Source: Pyrinomonadaceae bacterium
GTDB lineage: Bacteria; Acidobacteriota; Blastocatellia; Pyrinomonadales; Pyrinomonadaceae
Assembly: GCA_030841085.1 (NCBI GenBank)
Contig: JAVEDP010000041.1
Coordinates: 362,283-426,282, forward strand
Reading direction: 5' to 3'
DNA: 64,000 nucleotides
Position numbers and translations under genes: made by a program. Shown piece after piece: positions 27,745-36,237 of the stretch; the first letter of the stretch is position 1; each line of letters begins with the position of its first letter. The notes under the pieces are model-generated. The model had not been told where the DNA came from and searched no databases. It saw only the letters and a list, made by a program, of their open reading frames with translations.

Positions 27745-27748
27745 GGAC

Positions 27749-29692
27749 TCAACGCGCCTGCAACTTGAAACCTACTTCTGCATTCTTATCCAGCAATGCA
27801 CTGGCGATTGCCAACGTGGCATTGGCACGCGGTGCGACATTTTTGAAACTCTTCGCAAGGTCGATCGATCGATCTAGATCCTCTTTGGTAAGAGAGCGAA
27901 GCACGCCGACAAGAGCAAACTCCTCGCCGCCAATGCTACTAATCTTAACGCCGTCTTTGGTAGCGATTGGAAAACGAAGCTGCATATTTTCGCCGGTAAA
28001 TCCTTCAGCCGAATTCGCGGCTTCGACGGCTTCGCTCATGATCTCCCAGGCGCGAACATGATCGGCTCTCACAAACTGCGTTGCCACGCTAATCAACAGG
28101 CAGGCGCGATCCGCATCATCACCCTTTATGCGTCGTGCTTCATCCGCGGCATCTTCCAAAAACTGTAGCGCGCGCGCGCGTTCGGAATTCATTAGGAGCC
28201 GCGCCGCTTGGACATAGGCCCAGGCGCGTTGCGTGTGTGTCAATTGCCCCGCCTTGGCGAGCCGAGCTACTTCCGACGGCTCTTTTTTCCGAATGACGAA
28301 TCGGACAAGCTCAAAATCAACGTATCGACGCAGCTGTGCACGGCGATCTGAGTTGTCGATTTTATCTGCCAAATCTTGCGCGCGAGCATCGCCTTGACTG
28401 CCGAGCAAAGCCGCAGCATCCGCGTAGATTGAATCACGTTCCCGGGTCGTCTTTGCATGATCGAGCCGGTACTGCATGTTCTCGAAGGCGTTATCGGCAG
28501 TCCCTGCTGGTTGGAGGCCTTTGGTTAATAACGAACTGTCACTACCGGCCGCTGTCGTGCCGGCATTGCCCGCCAAAGAGTTCATTTGCGAGCGCAGTGC
28601 CAACGCGGCATCAGGCGCGAACTGATCAAAAAGCGGAAGTAGTCGCTTGATTATCATGTACCTGCCGGTATATCCCGAAGTGCTGAAGTCTTGATCGGGT
28701 GGCGGCAGTGGCCGCAGCAGGATACTGGCTGCAACCTGGAAGAATCTGTTACGAAGTGATGGAGCCAGGTTGGGCGGATTGAGTGGTCCGGCAGATTCCT
28801 CGGGCTGACTCCAACGGGCGTGACCATCAGCCATAAAGGTCACGTAAACACCTGGAGTAAATGCATAAGAAGACAACCCTGATACGGTGTTCGCGTCAGA
28901 CGAGGGATCGAACTCGGCCCGGGCGAGTAGGGCCGCAAACCACCGATCGGCAGTCGCGGCGGCACCTGGCTCTTTTGCGCGCAGCGTGGAAAGAAAACTA
29001 ATCGAATTTACATTTACCTGGCCGAGAACAGGCGCGGCAAACTCAAGCGACCGCTCGATTTGGCCGGCATCAAGTAACCTGCCAGCCATTTGCAGGCGTT
29101 TTGCGCTTGCTTCTGAACCTGACCAACTGTCAGTAGTGTTTCGCGCAGTGGCATCGCTCTTCAAGTCTTCCGACTCACGTTTTGCATCGGCGGTTAGTCT
29201 TGCTAGAAATTCTTCAGCAAGCGCGCGGTCTCTTCCTGCGACTAAACCTAAAACTTCGGAGCGCAGGTCTTGACCGCTCATCCGCCGCAAAGCGATAACC
29301 ATCGGGGGCGGACTGTCTTTAGTTTTCAAGGTTACTCCTTCAGCATCCCCTTTCTCAGCAGCTTCCCACGCCCGGCGAAACAGCGTGCGGGCTGTCTCGC
29401 TATCGGCATCCCAGAGCGTGTCGGCCGCACGCGCCAGCACCCGAGGGCGAAGGGCCAGGTCATTGAAGCTGCGCGCTTCGTCAGCAAGCGAAGTAAGAAG
29501 TGAGGTTGCGAAAGTACGTCGTTGTGCCTGCAGCGATTCGGCTTCGCTGGCCCTAGCTGTATTCCTTTCGGCGGCGTTTGCCCGGAGCTTCTTGTTGTCC
29601 GAGACCGTTTGCGCCAGTACGGGTCCTACAAGCACCGACAAACACACCATAGAAATCAGACTCTGAACAGTCTTGTAGTGATTAGCCATCAT
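27749..29692 (-). CDS. Large secreted helical-repeat protein, unknown function
   Basis: A 647-residue protein with a signal peptide (about residues 8-27, 'LISMVCLSVLVGPVLAQ'), followed almost entirely by amphipathic helices. Pieces such as 'ARTLFRRAWEAAEKGD', 'WAYVQAARLLMNSERARALQ' and 'SEAVEAANSAEGF' suggest TPR-like or HEAT-like solenoid repeats. It is probably periplasmic or surface-attached. No enzymatic motif is visible. Its 3' end abuts the carboxylase fragment by a few bases, with no terminator between, so the remnant may have landed directly against this gene. The intergenic 29693-29888 upstream shows nothing recognisable. Confidence 0.6.
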   Translation of the reverse strand: MMANHYKTVQSLISMVCLSVLVGPVLAQTVSDNKKLRANAAERNTARASEAESLQAQRRTFATSLLTSLADEARSFNDLALRPRVLARAADTLWDADSETARTLFRRAWEAAEKGDAEGVTLKTKDSPPPMVIALRRMSGQDLRSEVLGLVAGRDRALAEEFLARLTADAKRESEDLKSDATARNTTDSWSGSEASAKRLQMAGRLLDAGQIERSLEFAAPVLGQVNVNSISFLSTLRAKEPGAAATADRWFAALLARAEFDPSSDANTVSGLSSYAFTPGVYVTFMADGHARWSQPEESAGPLNPPNLAPSLRNRFFQVAASILLRPLPPPDQDFSTSGYTGRYMIIKRLLPLFDQFAPDAALALRSQMNSLAGNAGTTAAGSDSSLLTKGLQPAGTADNAFENMQYRLDHAKTTRERDSIYADAAALLGSQGDARAQDLADKIDNSDRRAQLRRYVDFELVRFVIRKKEPSEVARLAKAGQLTHTQRAWAYVQAARLLMNSERARALQFLEDAADEARRIKGDDADRACLLISVATQFVRADHVRAWEIMSEAVEAANSAEGFTGENMQLRFPIATKDGVKISSIGGEEFALVGVLRSLTKEDLDRSIDLAKSFKNVAPRANATLAIASALLDKNAEVGFKLQAR

Positions 29693-29888
29693 CTGCCCTC
29701 TACAGTATTCGGAAAGGCGTGCGAGACCCCCGCGCGAGCCGAGTCAATTCCCAGCTTCGGTGTCTTCTTATGAGCGAACTGGATCATATCGGCGGCACAT
29801 CCTCATAAGTGCAGAATAACGCACCGAACTTCTTGGCTCACCCATCACTTGTCGGCAAATTCCACCAAACTATGCACAATTCAGTGTT

Positions 29889-30110
29889 TCAAGCCCCAGT
29901 GCAAAACCAACCACCATTTTCGTTAACGCAGCAGGTTTGTTGTTGCAGGCAACCGAATCTAGCATCCCAATTAACGCATCCCGTTTCACATGTCCATCCT
30001 GGATCAGCAACTACGGTCGGCGCCGAGTAGGCGAAAGCGGAGAGCGCGGCGGCAAGGGCGAGAATGTTGACTAAAAGGCGATAACGAGAAAAGACTGTAA
30101 GGATTTTCAT
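29889..30110 (-). CDS. Small secreted cysteine-rich peptide
   Basis: From ATG 30110, preceded by GGAGGCTAGAT (a good ribosome-binding site), a 73-residue precursor is made; the track's upstream ATG at 30140 is unlikely. It has a signal peptide (hydrophobic core 'LLVNILALAAALSAFAYSA') and a mature part of about 35-40 residues with six cysteines ('WTCETGC', 'FGCLQQQTCC', 'GWFCTGA'), rich in Trp/Gly/Asn. Six Cys could make three disulfides. No modification enzyme or dedicated exporter gene is adjacent. The 236 bp upstream to the carboxylase gene hold its promoter; no motif is obvious. I do not recognise a family. Confidence 0.6.
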   Translation of the reverse strand: MKILTVFSRYRLLVNILALAAALSAFAYSAPTVVADPGWTCETGCVNWDARFGCLQQQTCCVNENGGWFCTGA

Positions 30111-30346
30111 ATCTAGCCTCCATGAGAGAAGTTGGGGCAAGCGGCGAATTGAATTGAGTATCGAACTGCAGTGGGAGTTTATGTCGCGTAACGAAGGAGG
30201 TCAAGAGTAAAGTTTTCTCGATTCCTGAGACTTCTCACGTCCTTGGCCACTACTGACACCTGGGTATTTCCGGCCGTTTGCCTCGGACTGTAGTATGATC
30301 ACGTCCAACAACTAATAGACCGTCGTCAGTCGATTCTCTTCCATCC

Positions 30347-31909
30347 ATGTTCAGCAAAATCCTAATTGCCAATCGTGGTGAGATTGCGGTGCGCATAATT
30401 CGCGCCTGTCGCGATCTCGACATCTCGCCGGTAGCCGTCTATTCCGAAGCCGACGCCGCCGCGGTGCATGTTTCGTTGTGCGACGAAGCGGTTTGCATTG
30501 GACCAGCGCCTTCGATTCAAAGTTACCTCGACATCGCGAAAATTATCGACGCCGCGAAAAAAACAAACGCCGACGCGATTCATCCCGGCTATGGCTTTCT
30601 CGCCGAAAATGCCGACTTTGCGGCAGCAGTTAACGAAGCGGGTTTGACGTTCATTGGCCCGGGCGTCGAAGCGATGCGCGTGATGGGTTCAAAAACGAGT
30701 GCGCGCACTGCGGCGGTGGCAGCAGGCGTGCCGATTGTTCCCGGGACGGTTGCGCCGTTGAGTTCGTTTGCCGAAGCCGAAGTAACTGCAAAACAGTTTG
30801 GTTATCCAGTAATGCTCAAGGCGTCGGCGGGCGGCGGTGGCAAAGGCATGCGGCTGGTCACGTCTCCCGGTGAACTGCACTCGGCTTTCGACAATGCCAA
30901 AGCCGAAGCAGCCGCAGCATTTGGCGATTCTGCTATCTACCTTGAAAAGGCGATTGAACGCCCGCGCCACATTGAAATTCAGATCGTCGCCGACACCTAC
31001 GGCAACGTGGTCCATTTGGGCGAACGTGAATGCTCGATTCAACGACGCCACCAAAAAGTTATTGAAGAGTGCCCTTCACCGATTAACGACGCTTCGCTGC
31101 GTGAACAGATGGGCGCGGCCGCGGTTAAGCTCGCGCAAGCTGTCAATTACGTTGGCGCCGGTACGGTCGAGTTTCTGGTAGCCGACGCTACCCGCGAGTT
31201 TTACTTTCTCGAGATGAATACGCGTTTGCAGGTTGAACATCCGGTGACCGAGCTGGTAACCGGCATCGATATCGTGCGCGAACAGATAACTGTTGCTGAC
31301 GGCGCGCCGCTTTCCTTTACGCAGCAGCAGATCCAATTGCAGGGCCACGCGATCGAATGTCGCGTCTATGCCGAGGACCCGGAAAACAATTTCTTTCCCT
31401 CGCCGGGAATGATTAGTCATTTGCAGGTTCCCAACGGTCCGGGAATTCGCGACGACAGCGGCGTCGAACTCAATTCTGAAGTTTCAATTCATTACGATCC
31501 GATGATTTCCAAACTGGCGGCCTGGGGCCGCACGCGGAGCGAAGCAATCGATCGCTTGCGGCGCGCGCTCGGTGAATATGAAGTGGGTGGAATCAAGACC
31601 ACGCTTCCCTTTTTCCGCGAGATCGTTCGCGACCAGGAATTCATCGACGGCAGATTGGATACCGGATTTATCGCGCGCTTTAACGAGCGTCGCGGGCGCG
31701 TGCGGGCGCCGGCATCCGAGCAAGCCGCACAGACGCAACAGGACATGGCGCTAATCGCAGCCGGCATTCACTACGCGCGTCTACAAAAAGAAGCATCTTC
31801 ACGGCCGGCGATTTCAATTAGCCAAAGTCGCTGGAAGATGTCGGGTCGGACGGCGGCGTTTGGGATCAAAACTGACTTGGGTCTCCGACGCAAAAAGTCC
31901 GAAGATTAA
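30347..31909 (+). CDS. Biotin carboxylase subunit of an acyl-CoA carboxylase
   Basis: The protein carboxylates biotin using ATP and bicarbonate. Order: N-terminal 'ILIANRGEIAVRIIRACRDL', the ATP-grasp glycine loop 'KASAGGGGKGMRLV', 'RHIEIQIVADTYGNVVHLGE', 'ERECSIQRRHQKVIEECPSP'-type catalytic segment, and 'FLEMNTRLQVEHPVTE'. The BC core ends near residue 450. The last about 70 residues ('QAAQTQQDMALIAAGIHYAR') resemble the linker of PccA/MccA alpha chains. The BCCP gene follows 9 bp later. Together they look like a split alpha chain of propionyl- or methylcrotonyl-type carboxylase, though acetyl-CoA carboxylase AccC cannot be excluded. The carboxyltransferase gene is not in the window. Confidence 0.9.
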   Translation: MFSKILIANRGEIAVRIIRACRDLDISPVAVYSEADAAAVHVSLCDEAVCIGPAPSIQSYLDIAKIIDAAKKTNADAIHPGYGFLAENADFAAAVNEAGLTFIGPGVEAMRVMGSKTSARTAAVAAGVPIVPGTVAPLSSFAEAEVTAKQFGYPVMLKASAGGGGKGMRLVTSPGELHSAFDNAKAEAAAAFGDSAIYLEKAIERPRHIEIQIVADTYGNVVHLGERECSIQRRHQKVIEECPSPINDASLREQMGAAAVKLAQAVNYVGAGTVEFLVADATREFYFLEMNTRLQVEHPVTELVTGIDIVREQITVADGAPLSFTQQQIQLQGHAIECRVYAEDPENNFFPSPGMISHLQVPNGPGIRDDSGVELNSEVSIHYDPMISKLAAWGRTRSEAIDRLRRALGEYEVGGIKTTLPFFREIVRDQEFIDGRLDTGFIARFNERRGRVRAPASEQAAQTQQDMALIAAGIHYARLQKEASSRPAISISQSRWKMSGRTAAFGIKTDLGLRRKKSED

Positions 31910-31918
31910 AATATTCGA

Positions 31919-32425
31919 ATGAAGTACAAAGCCCAAATCGCAAACAGCGAACACGCAATCTCGTTAGAGCTTGTCGATGGTTCGGCGACTGCCGATATCG
32001 ACGGACGCCGCTACGAAATCGAGCATCGCAAGTTACCAGGCGGCGACTATTTGTTAATTAAGGGTACGGACGTTTACAAGTGTCGGGTTGAGGAAAGGCA
32101 CGGTTCGAATAATTCTTTTGCGGTAGTCCTTAGCGGCGTCAGTTATGACATCGCGTTAGTTGATCCCAAGCGTCTCAGCAGCGCCCGGAGTTCAGCAGCA
32201 CACGCTCATGGCTCGGCTGAAATCGTTTCGCCAATGCCCGGCAAAATTGTGCGCGTTCTGGTCGAAGCGGGCGCGCAAGTGGAAGCGGGCGCAGGAATCA
32301 TCGTCGTCGAAGCGATGAAGATGCAAAACGAAATGAAAGCGCCGAAGGCAGGCGTCGTCGTTTCAATCAATGCTGAGGCGGGCGCCACCGTAAACGCCGG
32401 TGATGTGCTGGCGGTGATCGAATGA
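31919..32425 (+). CDS. Biotin carboxyl carrier protein (split acyl-CoA carboxylase alpha C-terminus)
   Basis: The C-terminal 75 residues are a biotinyl domain with the biotinylation motif 'VEAMKMQNEMKAPKAG'. The first about 90 residues ('ISLELVDGSATADIDGRRYE', 'YKCRVEERHGSNNSF') form a beta-rich region like the BT domain linking BC and BCCP in propionyl-CoA carboxylase alpha chains. Biotin at the Lys of EAMKM carries CO2 between carboxylase and transferase. Spacing to the BC gene is 9 bp, indicating one operon and probably a 1:1 ratio. It ends directly before the GT39-like gene (20 bp), so the operon may continue. Confidence 0.88.
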   Translation: MKYKAQIANSEHAISLELVDGSATADIDGRRYEIEHRKLPGGDYLLIKGTDVYKCRVEERHGSNNSFAVVLSGVSYDIALVDPKRLSSARSSAAHAHGSAEIVSPMPGKIVRVLVEAGAQVEAGAGIIVVEAMKMQNEMKAPKAGVVVSINAEAGATVNAGDVLAVIE

Positions 32426-32445
32426 AAGTTGCAGCTTTAAAGTGA

Positions 32446-34431
32446 ATGAAGAGTTGGCAAGCTGCTAAGAAACCGTTGGCGGCGCTGGCGCTGGTACTGC
32501 TGGCGGGCTTCGTTTACTTTGCTCGTCTCACTCGCAATCCCGCCGGGTTCTACATCGACGAATCTTCCATTGCTTACAACGCGTATACCATTTCTCAAAC
32601 GGCGCGCGATGAACACGGCGAGTTGTTGCCGCTCTTTTTTCGCGCCTTCGGCGATTACAAGAATCCAACCTACATCTACCTTCTCGCGCTGATTTTTAGA
32701 ATATTTGGTCCGAGAATTCTGGTCGCTCGGATCTTCAGCGCGTCGTTAGGATTGGCTGCGGCGGCGACATTGGGCGCAGTTGCGTTGCGCATCAGCGGAC
32801 GTCGAGTCGTCGGCATTCTGATAGCGCTGCAGGCGTTATTAACTCCCTGGCTTTTTGAGAACAGCCGCGTGGTTTTTGAAGTCGCGCTCTATCCGTTGGC
32901 ACTCGCGCTCTTTCTGCTGGCGCTGGCACGCGCCGCCGCCAAGCCGAAATGGTCCTGGTTAGACTCGACACTGATCGCACTGACACTCGCCGTGCTGACC
33001 TACAGCTACACGATCGGACGCTTGCTCACGCCGTTGCTGGCCGTCGGTCTCGTACTGTTTGGCGATCGCGTTCGCTGGCGCGGGGTTTTGCGAACCTGGG
33101 CGATTTATCTTCTTACTTTGATTCCTTTGTTTGTCTTTCAGCGTCGCCATCCGGGCGCGCTGACGGCCAGGTTTACCGGGCTCACCTACATCACGCGGCG
33201 CAGCACCGTTGCCGCGGACATGCGCGAGTTCGCCGGTCATTACTTGAACAACTTCAGTCTTTGGAAAATGCTGGTCACAGGCGAGTCGAACCTGCGCGAT
33301 CATGTGCCGGGAATGGCCAGCGTTCTGCTGCCGACAATGATTTTGGCGGTGATGGGATTGTGGTTCATTGCGCGCAAGCACCGCGGGGATCCCTGGTGGC
33401 GCTTCATCGTTTATGGATTACTGGTCTCTGCGGTTCCAGCGTCGCTTACCGTCACCGAGTTTCCCGCGTTGCGACTAATCGCGGTTCCGCTTTTCTTAGT
33501 AATGCTGACAGTGCCGGCGTTGATGTGGCTCACCGAAAGCGATAAGGCTGCGACCGCAAAACGAATTTCACCGAGTTATAAGCGCACGCTGCTGGCTGCC
33601 TTCATCGGACTGACGATCGCGCAGGGATTAGTCTTCCAGTGGCACTTTCACCGGGACGCACCTCAACGCGGTTACTTATTCGACTCGCACTACCCGCAAG
33701 TTTTCGCTGCTGCCATAGCTGAAGGAAAGTTGCCTGTTTACTTGCGCGAACGTCCGGGAGGTTCCGGCTACATTCAGGCTTATTGGTATGCAACACTAAG
33801 CGGCATGAACGCCCTGCAGATTCTGCGCCAGAGTAGCGATCAAACTCCGCCTCCCGAAACCGTTGTCATAAGTACTGAAGAAGACTGCGTTGACTGCCGT
33901 CTAGTCCTGCGCAGTATTAATTATCTTGTCTATATCACACGACCGCCGGGTTCCGCAGCTCTTGCGAATCCTCTCGGCGAAAATGCCTTCAACGCCAGAA
34001 TATCGACTAACGGAGCAACTACAATTCTGCGCGCGGGACAGCAAGCAAAGCTGCGCGTGATGGTGGAAAATAACAGCTCCGCAACCTGGCCTGCGTTTGG
34101 TTCGAGTGACGGCAGATATGCCGTGGTCCTTCGCGACGTTTGGCACGATGCAGCAACCAATGCGCTAATCACCGATGCGGATGGGGCGGCGAGACTACCG
34201 CGCGACGTACCCGCCGGAAGCACTGCGGAGTTGGAACTGCCGATTACCGCGCCGGCCAAACCGGGAAATTATTTGCTGACGATCGACCTGGTGCAGAACC
34301 AAACGCCATGGTTTATGAAGCCGGCCAATCGCGACATCTATATTGAGGAACAACAACTGGTCCAACGCGACGTTATCTGGTTCCACGAACGTGGATCCAG
34401 GTCCTTGCGGTTGAAGATGCAAGTCGAGTAA
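32446..34431 (+). CDS. GT39/PMT-like membrane glycosyltransferase
   Basis: The 661-residue protein has an N-terminal membrane domain of about ten helices (residues 10-400). The first extracytoplasmic loop holds 'YIDESSIAYNAYTI', where the acidic pair matches the catalytic Asp region of ArnT/PMT-type GT-C enzymes, which use polyprenyl-phosphate sugars as donors. The soluble C-terminal part (about 400-661) includes a beta-sandwich-like segment ('LRVMVENNSSATWPAFGSSD') of probable adhesion or recognition function. It is located in the inner membrane facing the periplasm. Substrate unknown; the GT2 polyprenyl-phosphate-type enzyme at 11.8 kb could provide a donor. It is co-directional with the HAD gene 9 bp downstream. 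Confidence 0.75.
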   Translation: MKSWQAAKKPLAALALVLLAGFVYFARLTRNPAGFYIDESSIAYNAYTISQTARDEHGELLPLFFRAFGDYKNPTYIYLLALIFRIFGPRILVARIFSASLGLAAAATLGAVALRISGRRVVGILIALQALLTPWLFENSRVVFEVALYPLALALFLLALARAAAKPKWSWLDSTLIALTLAVLTYSYTIGRLLTPLLAVGLVLFGDRVRWRGVLRTWAIYLLTLIPLFVFQRRHPGALTARFTGLTYITRRSTVAADMREFAGHYLNNFSLWKMLVTGESNLRDHVPGMASVLLPTMILAVMGLWFIARKHRGDPWWRFIVYGLLVSAVPASLTVTEFPALRLIAVPLFLVMLTVPALMWLTESDKAATAKRISPSYKRTLLAAFIGLTIAQGLVFQWHFHRDAPQRGYLFDSHYPQVFAAAIAEGKLPVYLRERPGGSGYIQAYWYATLSGMNALQILRQSSDQTPPPETVVISTEEDCVDCRLVLRSINYLVYITRPPGSAALANPLGENAFNARISTNGATTILRAGQQAKLRVMVENNSSATWPAFGSSDGRYAVVLRDVWHDAATNALITDADGAARLPRDVPAGSTAELELPITAPAKPGNYLLTIDLVQNQTPWFMKPANRDIYIEEQQLVQRDVIWFHERGSRSLRLKMQVE

Positions 34432-34440
34432 CTGCTGAGT

Positions 34441-35193
34441 ATGACGAAAACAAACAAAGGCTTTGATTTGGATATGCAGCCATCGTCGTTGCGCATTTTA
34501 TTGTGGGACATTGATGGCACGCTCATGCGCTCCACCCGCGCCGGCTCATTCAAGGACTACACCATTCCCATGCTGGAAGAAGTTTTCGGGACCGCCGGTC
34601 GCTTACCGGAAATGAAAGTTTCGGGCATGACTGATTTGCAGATCGTTGGCGAAGCGCTGAAACATGAAGGCTTCACACACGAACACATACGCGAGCGCGT
34701 GCACGAGTTGCGCGAGAGTTATATGAGGGCAATGCGGAAGTTTACGGGCAACGGCGAAGAAGTTTTCCAACTTCTGCCAGGCGTGCGCGAAGCGCTGCAC
34801 GCGGTACACGATCATCCACGTTATCAGTCGGCTTTAGTAACCGGGAATATCGAGCCGGCTGCGTGGTTGAAGATGGAGATTCTGGGGTTGTCGGAATTCT
34901 TCACACTTCCCGGCGCGTTTGGCGACGAGTCGCACGACCGGCGCGATCTTCCCGGGCTGGCTGCTGAACGAATTCGCAGACATCTACAAATGGATCTGGC
35001 GCCCGAACAATTTATTGTGATTGGCGACACGCCGAATGACATTGAATGCGCGAAACATTTTGGCGCGCGCTCCCTGGCGGTGGATACGGGACGGTTTTAC
35101 ACAACGCAAGATTTAGTAATCTGCGAACCCGATGCGTTGCTGGCTGACTTTTCGGACCTCAGCCTTTTCTTAAGAACGCTCGCCAACTTGTAG
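34441..35193 (+). CDS. HAD-superfamily hydrolase (phosphoglycolate-phosphatase-like)
   Basis: HAD phosphatases use an aspartyl-phosphate intermediate. Motif I is 'LLWDIDGTLMRS' (nucleophile Asp and the acid/base Asp two residues later), motif II 'SALVTGNIE', and motif IV 'IVIGDTPNDIECAKHFGAR'. A helical cap is inserted after motif I (about 30-110), of the subfamily I type seen in Gph-like enzymes. The 250-residue size is normal. It is 9 bp from the upstream glycosyltransferase gene and probably translated from the same mRNA. Substrate not decidable. Confidence 0.85.
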   Translation: MTKTNKGFDLDMQPSSLRILLWDIDGTLMRSTRAGSFKDYTIPMLEEVFGTAGRLPEMKVSGMTDLQIVGEALKHEGFTHEHIRERVHELRESYMRAMRKFTGNGEEVFQLLPGVREALHAVHDHPRYQSALVTGNIEPAAWLKMEILGLSEFFTLPGAFGDESHDRRDLPGLAAERIRRHLQMDLAPEQFIVIGDTPNDIECAKHFGARSLAVDTGRFYTTQDLVICEPDALLADFSDLSLFLRTLANL

Positions 35194-35245
35194 CGATGTC
35201 AAGCCACTTGGCCAGGTATCAATGACCCCAGTAACGGCTATGCCG

Positions 35246-35376
35246 CCTGATGTGCGGAAGGGCTGTGCCCTTCCGCGAAGGAAGTTTTGAAATTGGGCTG
35301 CGCCCGGAAATGGGCGTAGCCCAAAACTCATTTCAACACGTCGTCCGGTGGGGCAGAGCCGCCACCGCACATCAGA
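35246..35376. repeat. Nested palindromic element (CCTGATGTGCGG ends)
   Basis: CCTGATGTGCGG at the left and CCGCACATCAG at the right are complementary. Inside are three smaller hairpins: CGGAAGGGC..GCCCTTCCG, GGGCTGCGCCC..GGGCGTAGCCC, and a GTGGGGCAGAGCCGCCAC-like one. It fills most of the 272-bp gap between the convergent HAD gene (plus) and racemase gene (minus). It resembles a REP-type composite rather than a terminator, since no T-run follows. Confidence 0.7.
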
Positions 35377-35465
35377 CGGGGAAGCCGAAACAACCCAGCG
35401 GTTGTACGCCGACCGGTTGCGCGGGTATGACGCCTCAGGTCGCACACCTTCGGTACCGAACTAAC

Positions 35466-36158
35466 TTAACGTATGAGTTCCGCAACCAATCGCTGAACAT
35501 GAATTCTCGTCGTATCCAGCAGCGGAAGGCCATTGTGTTTCTCATCCCGCAAGAGCAACGGCAACTCAGTGCCCCCGAGAATCAAAGCTTCAATTGCGTG
35601 ACGCGATTTCAACTCATCGGCGATTGCCAACAGCCGCACACGCGTTTCCGGCAGGAATAGATTGTTGAGCAGTTCATTCATGTACTTGTCATGAATGTAG
35701 TCCTGTTCGGCGTCGTTCGGGGTGACGAGCGCGATGCCGGCGCGAGAAAAAGTCTCGGCGTAAAATTTCGCTTGCATCGTAAAGCGCGTCCCGAATAGGC
35801 CCACCTTTTTCAGGCCTAACGACTGCACCTTTTCACGGGTCGCTTCCACGATACTGATCAGTGGAATACGCGAGCGCCGCTGGACTTCATCGAAAACAAT
35901 GTGCGGCGTGTTTGAAGCGAACGCGGCAAAGTCCGCACCCGCAGACGCCAGTTTTTCAACTGCGATAACCAGTTCATCTGCAAACTTCCCCAACTCCCCG
36001 GCATTTATCAGTGCCAGGTACATCTTGAGATTTACGCTGTTGATGATGATGGGCGGGTAATTGCCATCGCGCTGTTCACGATAGCCCGAGACCAGCAGCC
36101 GGTAATATTCAATCGTCGATTCCGGCCCGACGCCTCCGACTAGACCCAGTGTTTTCAT
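35466..36158 (-). CDS. Aspartate/glutamate racemase-family protein, catalytic Cys pair replaced
   Basis: The fold is that of amino-acid racemases: 'MKTLGLVGGVGPESTIEYYR' opens the first domain and 'GLKKVGLFGTRFTMQAKFYA' the second. Canonical members carry two catalytic cysteines, in (C)NTxH and GC(T)E. Here these positions read 'ASNTPHIVFD' and 'LGGTELPLL', so the first Cys is Ser and the second Gly. The protein may catalyse a different reaction, use another base, or be non-catalytic. ATG 36158 is preferred over the track's TTG at 36179, giving 230 residues. It is convergent with the HAD gene; the upstream hypothetical gene runs in the same direction. Confidence 0.78.
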   Translation of the reverse strand: MKTLGLVGGVGPESTIEYYRLLVSGYREQRDGNYPPIIINSVNLKMYLALINAGELGKFADELVIAVEKLASAGADFAAFASNTPHIVFDEVQRRSRIPLISIVEATREKVQSLGLKKVGLFGTRFTMQAKFYAETFSRAGIALVTPNDAEQDYIHDKYMNELLNNLFLPETRVRLLAIADELKSRHAIEALILGGTELPLLLRDEKHNGLPLLDTTRIHVQRLVAELIR

Positions 36159-36237
36159 AATGAAGATAACGTATTCCAAGACCCTGGTTTGAGTTCGCAG
36201 GCACCCATTCTAGGTTCCGGTTTGCCGCGTGCACAAT

